Source: Gemmatimonadota bacterium
GTDB lineage: Bacteria; Gemmatimonadota; Gemmatimonadetes; Longimicrobiales; Longimicrobiaceae
Assembly: GCA_019348475.1 (NCBI GenBank)
Contig: JAHWJJ010000055.1
Coordinates: forward strand, 1-14,087
Reading direction: 5' to 3'
DNA: 14,087 nt
The first letter of the stretch is position 1; the number at the start of each line of letters is the position of its first letter. The notes below the pieces were generated by a model. That model was not told where the DNA came from. It saw only the letters and a list, made by a program, of their open reading frames with translations, and did not search any database. The translations under genes were made by a program, and so were the position numbers. Positions 1-8,043 of this stretch are shown in pieces.

Positions 1-257
1 CGCCCGCCGGCAGCAGCCTGGTGGAGATCAAGTCGCCGATGGTGGGCACCTTCTACCGCTCGCCGGCCCCCGAGGCCCCGTCGTACGTCGAGCTGGGCAG
101 CCGCATCGCCAAGGGGCAGACGCTGTGCATCCTCGAGGCGATGAAGCTGATGAACGAGCTTCCCGCCGAGGTGAACGGCACCGTCCGCGAAATCTGCGTG
201 GAGAACGGCGAGCCCGTGGAGTACGGGCAGGTTCTCTTCCGCATCGAGCCGGCGTGA
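1..257 (+). CDS. accB: Biotin carboxyl carrier protein of acetyl-CoA carboxylase, C-terminal part (5' end outside window)
   Basis: This is the 3' end of the gene for the biotin carrier subunit of acetyl-CoA carboxylase, which shuttles carboxybiotin between AccC and the carboxyltransferase in the first step of fatty-acid synthesis. The reading frame (codons from base 3) is open from the window edge to TGA at 255-257, so the true start lies upstream. About 84 residues remain and they form the biotinyl-lipoyl domain. The sequence begins with the usual entry '[16 protein letters not shown]', and the biotin-acceptor motif EAMKLMNE has its Lys codon at 144-146. The frame ends at 'GQVLFRIEP', where BCCPs normally end. 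The next gene starts on this stop codon and accC follows it, so the three are probably co-transcribed. The domain call is certain; the N-terminal half is unseen. Confidence 0.95.
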   Translation, partial: PAGSSLVEIKSPMVGTFYRSPAPEAPSYVELGSRIAKGQTLCILEAMKLMNELPAEVNGTVREICVENGEPVEYGQVLFRIEPA

Positions 258-1417
258 GCGAGGCGGCAGGGACCGCGGCCCCCGCACCGCAGGGAGGCCG
301 CGCGGAGTTCAACCTGCGCGACGCGCTGCAGGAGATGGTGCGCAGCAACGCCAGCGACCTGCACCTGAAGGTGGGGCGCCCGCCGGTGCTGCGCATCAAC
401 GGCGAGCTGAACGACACACGGCTGGCCGTGCTGCGCCCCGAGGACCTGAAGCGCTGCGCCGAGCAGACGCTGAGCCCGCGCCAGCGCGAGGAGTTCGCCG
501 AGCGCAAGGAGATCGACTTCGCCATCGGCGTGCAGGGGCTGGGGCGCTTTCGCGCCAACATCTTTCAGCAGCGCGGCACCTACGGGATGGCGTTCCGCGC
601 CATCCCCTTCGAAGTGCCCACTCTGCAGTCGCTGGACCTTCCCCCGGTCATCGAGCAGGTGGCCCTTTCGCCCCGCGGGCTGGTGCTGGTGACGGGGGTC
701 ACGGGGTCGGGAAAGTCGACCACGCTGGCCGCCGTGGTGCGGCACCTGAACGAGCGGCGCCCCGTGAACATCGTCACGGTAGAGGACCCCATCGAGTTCC
801 TGCACCGCGACGCAAAGGCCATCGTCAGCCAGCGCGAGGTGGGGAGCGACACGCACAGCTTTCACGACGCGCTGCGCCACGTGCTGCGGCAGGACCCCGA
901 CGTCATCATGCTGGGCGAGATCCGCGACCGGCCGTCCATGGAGACGGTGCTCAAGGCCGCGGACACGGGGCACCTGGTGCTGTCGACGCTGCACACCACC
1001 GACGCCGCCCAGACCATCGGGCGCATCATCAGCTTTTTTCCGCCCCACCAGCACCAGGAGATCCGGGGGATGCTGGCCAACGCGCTGCGCGCCGTGGTCA
1101 GCCTTCGTCTGATCCCCCGCGCCGACCGCCCCGGGCGCGTTCCCGCGGCCGAGGTGCTGGTGAACACCGCCGCCATCGCGCAGTTCATCCGCACCGGCGA
1201 CGAATCGCAGTCCATCCCCGACCTGATCGCCGAAGGGCAGGTGCAGTACGGGATGCAGACCTTCGACCAGTCGCTGCTGGAGCTGTACCGCCGCGGCTGG
1301 ATCAGCTACGAGTGGGCGGTCCACTACGCCAGCAACCCCTCCGAGTTCGCCCTTCGCGTCTCCGGCGTACAGCCGGGCGAGCAGGAGATGGACTGGACGG
1401 GCCGGCGCGACGACTGA
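254..1417 (+). CDS. pilT: Type IV pilus retraction ATPase, PilT/PilU family
   Basis: This is a 387-residue hexameric secretion ATPase of the PilT/PilU type, which powers pilus depolymerisation and twitching at the cytoplasmic face of the pilus base. The N-terminal PAS-like domain carries '[14 protein letters not shown]'. The Walker A motif GVTGSGKST is at residues 148-156 (Lys154). After it come the Asp box VTVEDPIEF, the Walker B region IMLGEIRD and the His box [12 protein letters not shown]. The GTG start at 254 overlaps the accB stop (GTGA), which suggests translational coupling; no other ATG, GTG or TTG fits before the conserved N-terminus. The PilT 'AIRNLI' helix reads AIAQFIR here, and '[13 protein letters not shown]' followed by '[11 protein letters not shown]' is partly PilU-like, so pilT versus pilU is open. 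Its location between accB and accC is unusual. Confidence 0.93.
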   Translation: MSEAAGTAAPAPQGGRAEFNLRDALQEMVRSNASDLHLKVGRPPVLRINGELNDTRLAVLRPEDLKRCAEQTLSPRQREEFAERKEIDFAIGVQGLGRFRANIFQQRGTYGMAFRAIPFEVPTLQSLDLPPVIEQVALSPRGLVLVTGVTGSGKSTTLAAVVRHLNERRPVNIVTVEDPIEFLHRDAKAIVSQREVGSDTHSFHDALRHVLRQDPDVIMLGEIRDRPSMETVLKAADTGHLVLSTLHTTDAAQTIGRIISFFPPHQHQEIRGMLANALRAVVSLRLIPRADRPGRVPAAEVLVNTAAIAQFIRTGDESQSIPDLIAEGQVQYGMQTFDQSLLELYRRGWISYEWAVHYASNPSEFALRVSGVQPGEQEMDWTGRRDD

Positions 1418-1431
1418 ACCGACAGGATAGA

Positions 1432-2784
<1,353 letters not shown>

Positions 2785-2785
2785 G

Positions 2786-3526
2786 ATGAAGCTGGACGTG
2801 CTGCTGACCCCCACCGAGCTGCTCCCCTCGGAGATCTCCGGACGCACCGTGGTGGTGCTGGACGTGCTCCGCGCCTCTACCTCGATCGTCGAGGCGCTGG
2901 CGGCGGGGGCGCGGACGCTGTACCCGGTGGCCACCATCGAAGAGGCCATCGGCCTGGCGAAGACGCTGGGCCGCGACGAGGTGCTGCTGGCGGGGGAACG
3001 CAAGGCGCTCCCCATCGAGGGCTTCGACCTGGGCAACTCGCCCGGCGAGTTCACGCCCGAGCGGGTGAGGGGCAAGACGGTGGTGATGTCCACCACCAAC
3101 GGCACCATCGCCATTACCGCGGCGGCGGGCGGGGCGCGGGTCATCGTGGGCGCGTGGCTCAATTTTCAGGCGGTGGTGGACGAGCTGGTGCGCACGCAGG
3201 CGGAGCCGGTGCTGCTCTGCGCCGGGCGCGACCGGGCGTTCGGCCTGGAGGACGCGGTGTGTGCCGGGCAGATCGCCGCCGCCCTGGTCAAGGCGCTCCC
3301 CGACGTGGAGTGGGAGATGAACGACGGCGCCGTGGCGGCGCTGGCGCTGGCGGAGGAGTTTTCGGACCCCGCCAGGCTCTTTCCCCACACCGCGGCCGGC
3401 CGGGCGATCATCGAGGCCGGGCTGGGCGACGACCTGCCCTACTGCGCGCAGACGGACCTGCGCGACGTGCTCCCCGTGCTCGACGGCCGCCAGATCGTGC
3501 TGGCGGCGGTGGAGGCGGAGCCGTAG
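2786..3526 (+). CDS. comB: ComB-family 2-phosphosulfolactate phosphatase
   Basis: This is a 246-residue ComB-family protein. In methanogens ComB removes phosphate from 2-phosphosulfolactate, a Mg2+-dependent step to coenzyme M. Many bacteria that do not make coenzyme M also carry the family, and there the true substrate is uncertain. Family motifs visible in order are 'VVVLDVLRASTSIVEAL' (Asp26, Arg29), 'LLAGE' (residues 68-72), 'GFDLGNSPGEFT' (79-90, Asn84), 'STTNGT' (102-107), 'LLCAGR', and 'EDAVCAGQIA'. ATG at 2786 is one base after the accC stop; an alternative GTG at 2777 would overlap accC and add three residues. The spacing implies co-transcription with accC. A strong hairpin follows 22 bases after the stop. 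The family call is firm, but the physiological role here is inference. Confidence 0.88.
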   Translation: MKLDVLLTPTELLPSEISGRTVVVLDVLRASTSIVEALAAGARTLYPVATIEEAIGLAKTLGRDEVLLAGERKALPIEGFDLGNSPGEFTPERVRGKTVVMSTTNGTIAITAAAGGARVIVGAWLNFQAVVDELVRTQAEPVLLCAGRDRAFGLEDAVCAGQIAAALVKALPDVEWEMNDGAVAALALAEEFSDPARLFPHTAAGRAIIEAGLGDDLPYCAQTDLRDVLPVLDGRQIVLAAVEAEP

Positions 3527-3548
3527 ATCGGTGGATCGGACAAGGGAT

Positions 3549-3583
3549 GAGGCCGGGCGGATGAAGTGAATCCGTCCGGCCTC
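3549..3583 (+). terminator. Hairpin terminator candidate after comB
   Basis: A 14-bp stem (3549-3562 with 3570-3583, one G-T wobble) closes a 7-base loop GAAGTGA, 22 bases after the comB stop codon. The stem is very G+C-rich. Only a weak T-containing tract (TTGCGTT) follows, so it may work with Rho or as an mRNA-protecting stem rather than as a classic intrinsic terminator. Its place at the end of the accB-pilT-accC-comB unit fits an operon end. Confidence 0.75.
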
Positions 3584-3928
3584 TTGCGTTCCGGGGCGGC
3601 TAACGGTGAAAAGAATGCTGGATTGAAACTGTCGTACCGCATGCGTGGTTCTTTGTGTGTGTATTGGAGGCCGACACGGCGTCTCATAGCGAATCCGTTC
3701 TCCGCGTCCTCATTCGGTTCCTCCGCGTCCTCCGCGTGATGCTTTTGGGGGTCTGCAACAGACGACCGGGGCGATTTGGTATCACGCGCAGTAGAACTGT
3801 CACCGTGGGAACCGGTACCACAGGAGCAGCACGCCGCACGCGCGGGCGCAGGGATTGGAACTCGCGGCGGCGTTGCGTCGTAGGGAACGCCACGCCGGAG
3901 AAGGGGCGAACCCGCAACCAACGGATCC
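3584..3928. other. Non-coding spacer with a short repeated motif
   Basis: No convincing gene lies here. The open frame from 3655 has Arg/Val-rich content unlike a folded protein and simply runs into the next gene out of frame. The identical 12-mer CTCCGCGTCCTC occurs at 3700-3711 and 3721-3732, with a further partial copy CCTCCGCGT at 3729-3737. The stretch from about 3600 to 3665 is less G+C-rich than its surroundings and could hold a promoter for the gene at 3929. The best -35-like box is TTGAAA at 3623-3628, but no good -10 stands at the right distance. Confidence 0.5.
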
Positions 3929-4381
3929 ATGACGAAGATCGCCGGAGCGGTGGGGCTGGCCCTGCTCGCCCTGTTCATGCTCGCGGGCTTCCTGAACAGC
4001 GACACCGACGTGTCCGCGGGGGCGCGGCTGCTGGCGCTGGGCATCACGGTGGTGCTTCCCGCGGCGGGCGCGGTGCTGCTGGCGCGCAGCCACTTCGCGG
4101 AAAAGAGCCGGCTCACGGGCCGCCGTGCGGAGCTGCGCCGGCACGCGACGGAAGCCGAGCTTCTGCGGCTGGCGCAGGGGCGCGGGGGCAAGCTGCTGGC
4201 CGTGGAGGCGGCGATGTCGCTGCACCTGCCGGAGGACGCCGCCCGTGAGGCGCTGGACGTGATGGTTGCGCGTGGCCGCGCCGAGCTGGAGGTGACGGAC
4301 GAGGGGAACCTGGTGTACACCTTCCCCACGCTCAAGGCGCTGGGCGACAAGTCCACGGCGCGAGGGATTCTGGATGCGTAG
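3929..4381 (+). CDS. Small two-TM protein with a C-terminal winged-helix-like domain
   Basis: I do not recognise a named family for this 150-residue protein. The N-terminus has a hydrophobic segment at about residues 4-22 and a second at about 32-52, so it is probably a membrane hairpin with both ends in the cytoplasm. The rest is soluble. A Lys/Arg-rich, helical part (about 55-85) contains 'RRAELRRHATEAELLRLAQ'. It is followed by 'DAAREALDVMVARGRAELE' and then 'VTDEGNLVYTFPTL', which looks like a recognition helix plus a beta wing of a small winged-helix domain. That reading is from pattern only. No clear Shine-Dalgarno precedes the ATG. The end overlaps the next gene by 8 bases, so the two products are probably made together. 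The 402-base spacer upstream separates it from the acc operon. Confidence 0.8.
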   Translation: MTKIAGAVGLALLALFMLAGFLNSDTDVSAGARLLALGITVVLPAAGAVLLARSHFAEKSRLTGRRAELRRHATEAELLRLAQGRGGKLLAVEAAMSLHLPEDAAREALDVMVARGRAELEVTDEGNLVYTFPTLKALGDKSTARGILDA

Positions 4382-5090
4382 CCCCGGGCCCCTGCGCCTC
4401 TCGTGCCCGGCGTGCCTGGGCGTGGCGCTGGAGAAGGTCTCCGCGGCGCCGGGGGTGGAGATCGACCACTGCCGGCGGTGCGGCGGCACCTGGATTCTGC
4501 GCGAGCAGACGGCGCAGCTGCGCGCGGTCCCCGCCGCCGCCCTGCGCGCCACGATCTCGCGCGCGCCGGACGCGGCCTTCGCCTGCCACGCCTGCCACGC
4601 GCCGATGGGGCGCGATGCCGCGGCGTGCCCCTCGTGCAGCTGGAAGAACACGCTGGAATGCCCGGAGTGCGGCAAGGCCATGCGCCGGCACACCGAGCGG
4701 GACGTGACGGTGGACGTGTGCCGCGGGTGCAGGGCCGTGTGGCTGGACCACCACGAGCTGGCGTCCATCTGGGCGGTGGCCGCCGCGGGGGTGGCGGCGC
4801 ATTCGCGGGTGGGTGGCAGGATCACCGCGGCTGGCGGAGACGCCGGCGCGTTCCTGCTGGATGCGCTCTGGTACGCGCCCGACCTCGTCGTGTACTCCGC
4901 CTACTACGGGGCGCAGGCGGGCGCGCACGCGATCAGCGCCGGCGCGGAGGCCGCCGCCAACGCGCCCGGCCTGCTGGCCGCGACGCCGGAGCTGGTCGCC
5001 GGCGCCGCGGAAGCCGCCGGAGAGGCGGCCGGCGGGGTCTTCAGCCTGATCGCCGAGATCATCGGCGGCCTCTTCGAGGGCCTGGGCTGA
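4374..5090 (+). CDS. Triple zinc-ribbon protein (TFIIB-type zinc finger family) with Ala/Gly-rich tail
   Basis: This 238-residue protein has twelve cysteines arranged as CxxC pairs at residues 11/14, 33/36, 71/74, 85/88, 96/99 and 116/119, enough for three zinc ribbons. The first (ending 'CRRCGGTWI') and the third (ending 'CRGCRAVWLDHHEL') match the TFIIB-like zf family found in many bacterial proteins of unknown role; the middle one is a shorter ribbon. Residues about 130-238 are Ala/Gly-rich, with small-residue helices such as 'GAEAAANAPGLLAATPELV' that may bind membrane or self-associate. The start overlaps the preceding gene by 8 bases, and GAGGGA at 4362-4367 is a good Shine-Dalgarno. 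It likely acts with the upstream membrane protein. Function is unknown; metal or protein binding is the most that can be inferred. Confidence 0.85.
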   Translation: MRSPGPLRLSCPACLGVALEKVSAAPGVEIDHCRRCGGTWILREQTAQLRAVPAAALRATISRAPDAAFACHACHAPMGRDAAACPSCSWKNTLECPECGKAMRRHTERDVTVDVCRGCRAVWLDHHELASIWAVAAAGVAAHSRVGGRITAAGGDAGAFLLDALWYAPDLVVYSAYYGAQAGAHAISAGAEAAANAPGLLAATPELVAGAAEAAGEAAGGVFSLIAEIIGGLFEGLG

Positions 5091-5106
5091 CGCGCCGGGG
5101 CGGGAT

Positions 5107-5153
5107 GGCCGCGGGGCAGCCGCGGGGCAGCCGCGGGCTAAAGCCCGCGGCTG
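5107..5153. repeat. REP-like palindrome with leading direct repeats
   Basis: A perfect 11-bp stem (5128-5138 with 5143-5153) closes a TAAA loop. Just before it, the word GGCCGCGGGG or GCAGCCGCGGGG recurs at a period of 11 bases, so the 5' arm is the last unit of a short array. It lies 37 bases after the zinc-ribbon gene stop. It may act as the terminator of that operon, or as a copy of a dispersed palindromic element. No T-run follows, which makes a simple intrinsic terminator less likely. Confidence 0.65.
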
Positions 5154-5269
5154 GAGCGGCCAGAAGCCCCGTCTCGGCTCGTTACACTCGCCGAACGAGG
5201 CTTCATCCGCGGCGCCCCCGCGTCCACGCACTCCGCATCGATCCGCACTTTTCGCACTTTCGCACGTTC

Positions 5270-5315
5270 GCACTCACGCACTCACGCACTCACGCACTCA
5301 CGCACTCACGCACTC
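5270..5315. repeat. 8-bp tandem repeat (GCACTCAC)
   Basis: Five perfect head-to-tail copies of GCACTCAC start at 5270, 5278, 5286, 5294 and 5302, followed by a 6-base partial copy. Degenerate relatives (GCACTTTTC, GCACTTTC, GCACGTTC) lead into it from about 5244. The array ends 16 bases before the -35 box of the likely ftsK promoter. Unit number could vary by slippage. There are no unique spacers, so it is not a CRISPR array. Confidence 0.9.
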
Positions 5316-5331
5316 CCCCTCAACCCGGCAG

Positions 5332-5360
5332 TTGGCCGAAACGCCCGTCCACGCTATCTT
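5332..5360 (+). promoter_or_regulatory. Likely sigma-70 promoter of ftsK
   Basis: TTGGCC (5332-5337) and TATCTT (5355-5360) are separated by exactly 17 bases. The start of transcription would fall near 5367, giving a leader of about 50 bases before the ftsK ATG. The -10 box matches the consensus at four of six positions. It is the best promoter-like pair I saw in the window, and no other gene start competes for it. Confidence 0.5.
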
Positions 5361-5416
5361 GTTGCTCCAGACGTTCCTTCCCTGAAGTCGCTCGGCACTG
5401 CTCTACCTGGAGCCGA

Positions 5417-7834
5417 ATGCTTTCCCTGGACGACAAGCAGCGCCGCGAGCTCTGGGGGCTGGGCCTTTTTGCCCTGGCCCTGCTGCTCGCGCTGAGCCTG
5501 GTGCCCGTGGCCGCGCTGGGCGAGGGCGCGACGCGCATCTTTCCCTCGCAGAACGTGGTCGGCGTGGCGGGACGCGCGCTGAGCGCGGCGCTGCTGGGCT
5601 TCATGGGCGTGGCCGCCGTCGCGCTGCCGGTGCTGGCGGCGCTCTGGGGCGCGTTCGCCTTCCGCAAGGTGGACGCGGGGACGGCGATCCGCTGGTCCAT
5701 CCTCCTGGCCGGCCTCATCGTCCTGGTCCCCTCCGCCATCTCGCTCCTCGGCGGGACGGCGGGCGAGCCGACGGCGGCCGCGGGGTGGCTGGGGGCCGCG
5801 GTGGCGGTGCTGCTGGTCTCCGCCCTCAGCGCGGTGGGCGGCGCGGTGGTCATCTTCTTTCTCTTCGCGGCGCTCTGCGTGGCGACGGTGGGATGGAACC
5901 CGCTGCGGACCGCCTTCCACGGCGGGCGCTTCGCGGTGACCCAGGCGCGGCAGGCCGCGGTCGCGCTTCCCCGCCCCTCCATGGCGCTCCCCAGCCCGCT
6001 GAAGCTGCTCCCCCGCCGCGCCGCCACCGGGGAATCGATGCCCGTCACGCCGGAGGACGACGGGATCGAGGACGCGGAGTACGAGTTCGAGGACGAGGGC
6101 TACTGGGGCGCGGACGAGCCCGCCATCGACCCGGACGCCACGCAGCTGGATCCCGTAGCGCCGCCGGCCGCGCCCGCGGCCCCCGCGAAGGCCGCGGCGG
6201 ACGCGAAGAAGGCGGGGCAGAAGCCCGCGCCCCGGGGCACGAAGGCGGAGCAGGTGGAGCTGCTGCCGGAAGACAGCGGCGACCCGTACAGCACGGACCT
6301 GCCCACCACCGGTCTGCTGGTGGCGCCGCCGGCGCGCGACGAGGCGCGCAACCGGCAGGAGCTGGACAAGCTGGGGCAGGTGCTGATCGACAAGCTGGCC
6401 ACGTTCAAGATCGACGGCACCATCGTGGGGATGACCACGGGGCCGGTGGTCACCCAGTTCGAGATCAGCCCCGCGCCGGGGGTAAAGGTGGCCCGCATCG
6501 CCAACCTGGAGGCGGACCTTGCGCTGGCCCTGCGCGCGCCCTCCGTGCGCATCGTGGCGCCGATCCCCGGCAAGGGCGCCGTGGGCGTCGAGGTGCCCAA
6601 CCCGGTGCCGGAGATGGTCTACTTTCGCGAGACCATCGAATCCCCCGCCTTCCGCAACAGCAGGGCGGCGCTCCCGCTGGCGCTGGGCAAGGACATCGCG
6701 GGGCGGCCGAACGTGGCCGACCTTGCGAAGATGCCGCACCTGCTGATCGCCGGCGCCACGGGGTCGGGCAAATCGGTGTGCGTGAACACCATCATCACCT
6801 CCCTCATCTTCCGCCACACGCCGCGCACGCTGCGCTTCCTGATGGTGGATCCCAAGATGGTGGAGCTGTCGATGTACAACGACCTCCCCCACCTGCGGCA
6901 CCCCGTCGTCACCGACAACAACGATGCCGCGGCGGTGCTCAAGTGGGCGGTGCTGGAGATGGAGCGGCGCTACACGCTGCTGAGCGTGAACGGCGTGCGC
7001 AACGTGCAGGACTTCAACAAGCGCCTGGAGCAGGGCGTGGTGATGCGCGCCAGCGAGGCGGAGGGCGAAGAAGGCGATCCGGACCGCTGGCTGTACCGCG
7101 GGGGCGAGCTGCCGTACATCGTCGTGATCATCGACGAGCTGGCGGACCTGATGATGACGGTGCAGGGCGACGTGGAAAAGCCGCTCGCGCTGCTGGCGCA
7201 GAAGGCGCGCGCCATCGGCATCCACCTGATCCTGGCCACGCAGCGCCCGTCGGTGAACGTGATCACGGGGCTGATCAAGGCCAACTTTCCCAGCCGCATC
7301 GCCTTCCGCGTCTCGTCCAAGGTGGATTCACGCACGATCCTGGACCAGAACGGGGCGGACGCGCTGCTGGGCAACGGCGACATGCTGATGCTGCCCCCGG
7401 CCAGCAGCGAGCCCATCCGCATCCAGGGCGCGTACCTGAGCACGGAAGAAACCGAGCAGCTGATGGACTGGTACCGCGAGCAGGCCCGCCTGCGCCGCGA
7501 AGAGGCGCTGGAGCGCGGGCTGGACCCCGGCGCCAGCACCGAGGCCAACATCCTGGACGAGGTGCGTGCCCAGGAAGACACCGGCGAGCTGGAGGACGAC
7601 GAGGAGCCGGGCGAGCGCGACAAGCTGTTCCGGCAGGCGGCGGAGCTGTGCATCCAGCACCAGGGCGGTTCCACGTCGCTCCTTCAGCGCCGCCTGCGCA
7701 TCGGGTACGGCCGCGCCGCGCGGGTGATGGACCAGCTGGAGAAGGCCGGCGTCCTTGGCCCCCCCGACGGCTCCAGGCCCCGCGACGTGCTCATCGACTT
7801 CGCGCAGCTGGACGCGGTGTGCGGGGACGCCTGA
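5417..7834 (+). CDS. ftsK: DNA translocase FtsK/SpoIIIE
   Basis: FtsK is the septum-anchored ATPase that pumps chromosomal DNA and helps resolve dimers at cell division. This 805-residue form has an N-terminal membrane domain with about four TM segments (roughly residues 12-34, 47-75, 88-108 and 120-150). A Pro/Ala and acidic linker follows (about 185-310). The motor has Walker A GATGSGKS at 446-453 (Lys452), 'MVDPKMVELSMYNDLPHL', Walker B 'VVIIDELADLMM' with Asp573 and Glu574, and 'LATQRPSVNVITGLIKANF'. The winged-helix gamma domain that reads KOPS-type sequences spans about 735-795, with 'STSLLQRRLRIGYGRAARVMD'-like content. The ATG at 5417 is chosen because the protein then begins with a normal FtsK N-terminus and has GGAG at 5409-5412; the upstream open frame is low complexity. 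Unusually, a second copy of its 3' tail follows the stop. Confidence 0.97.
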   Translation: MLSLDDKQRRELWGLGLFALALLLALSLVPVAALGEGATRIFPSQNVVGVAGRALSAALLGFMGVAAVALPVLAALWGAFAFRKVDAGTAIRWSILLAGLIVLVPSAISLLGGTAGEPTAAAGWLGAAVAVLLVSALSAVGGAVVIFFLFAALCVATVGWNPLRTAFHGGRFAVTQARQAAVALPRPSMALPSPLKLLPRRAATGESMPVTPEDDGIEDAEYEFEDEGYWGADEPAIDPDATQLDPVAPPAAPAAPAKAAADAKKAGQKPAPRGTKAEQVELLPEDSGDPYSTDLPTTGLLVAPPARDEARNRQELDKLGQVLIDKLATFKIDGTIVGMTTGPVVTQFEISPAPGVKVARIANLEADLALALRAPSVRIVAPIPGKGAVGVEVPNPVPEMVYFRETIESPAFRNSRAALPLALGKDIAGRPNVADLAKMPHLLIAGATGSGKSVCVNTIITSLIFRHTPRTLRFLMVDPKMVELSMYNDLPHLRHPVVTDNNDAAAVLKWAVLEMERRYTLLSVNGVRNVQDFNKRLEQGVVMRASEAEGEEGDPDRWLYRGGELPYIVVIIDELADLMMTVQGDVEKPLALLAQKARAIGIHLILATQRPSVNVITGLIKANFPSRIAFRVSSKVDSRTILDQNGADALLGNGDMLMLPPASSEPIRIQGAYLSTEETEQLMDWYREQARLRREEALERGLDPGASTEANILDEVRAQEDTGELEDDEEPGERDKLFRQAAELCIQHQGGSTSLLQRRLRIGYGRAARVMDQLEKAGVLGPPDGSRPRDVLIDFAQLDAVCGDA

Positions 7835-7847
7835 GTCAGCCCATCAC

Positions 7848-7935
7848 CGAGTCGGCGTCCCCCCCCGCCGGCTGCAAGCCCCGCGATGTGCTGATCGGCT
7901 TCGCCCGGCTGGACGCGGTATGCGGCTCCGAGTAG
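7848..7935 (+). pseudogene. Diverged remnant copy of the ftsK 3' end
   Basis: Bases 7870-7935 repeat the last part of ftsK (7769-7834) at an offset of 101 bases, with 49 of the first 60 positions identical by my count. The similarity extends weakly to about 7854. Read in its own frame it gives 'PRDVLIGFARLDAVCGSE' followed by TAG, against 'PRDVLIDFAQLDAVCGDA' plus TGA for the real tail. Five of the eleven changes are silent. It is out of frame with ftsK (offset not a multiple of three) and has no start codon of its own, so it is probably not translated. It looks like a leftover of a duplicated or recombined ftsK end. Confidence 0.75.
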
Positions 7936-7956
7936 CCGTGGGCGGGGGTCGGCGCC

Positions 7957-7986
7957 GGCCGGCGAGCCGGCCCGCGCGTGCGCGGG
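7957..7986. repeat. Two abutting palindromes, possible terminator of ftsK
   Basis: GGCCGGC-GA-GCCGGCC (7957-7972) is followed at once by CCCGCGC-GT-GCGCGGG (7971-7986). Both have 7-bp arms with two-base centres, sharing two bases. They lie between the ftsK tail copy and the RCC1 lipoprotein gene, so they may halt or protect the ftsK transcript, or form a REP-like pair. No T-run follows. Confidence 0.45.
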
Positions 7987-8043
7987 GTCAGGCGCAGCCA
8001 TGGATTCCGCTCCACTCGCCCGAAGAGAAAAATGGAACCTACG

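Larger units (their letters stand above)
5091..5416. other. Non-coding spacer upstream of ftsK holding a REP-like hairpin, a tandem repeat and a promoter
   Basis: Although the ftsK frame stays open through this stretch, its translation is Arg/His/Thr-rich low complexity and does not resemble FtsK. From left to right it contains short direct repeats and a perfect hairpin (5104-5153), a cluster of 'CGCACTT'-like words from about 5244 that becomes a regular 8-bp tandem repeat (5270-5315), a sigma-70-like promoter (5332-5360) and a leader of about 50 bases with a Shine-Dalgarno for ftsK. These parts are listed separately. Confidence 0.7.

Noticed and set aside
3623..3651. TTGAAA as a -35 box for the gene at 3929
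   Set aside because: No acceptable -10 hexamer 16-18 bases downstream, and the gene start is about 280 bases away.
5270..5315. Possible CRISPR array
   Set aside because: The 8-base units are contiguous, with no spacers, and no cas gene is near.
4403..5416. Upstream extension of the ftsK frame through the zinc-ribbon gene
   Set aside because: The extension overlaps a well-supported gene in another frame, is Arg/Gly-rich, and passes through the 8-bp tandem repeat. A Shine-Dalgarno and the normal FtsK N-terminus support 5417.
5354..7225. 623-codon open frame on the minus strand opposite ftsK
   Set aside because: It is low-complexity His/Arg/Gln/Gly-rich and lies fully within a clear FtsK gene; no motif supports it.
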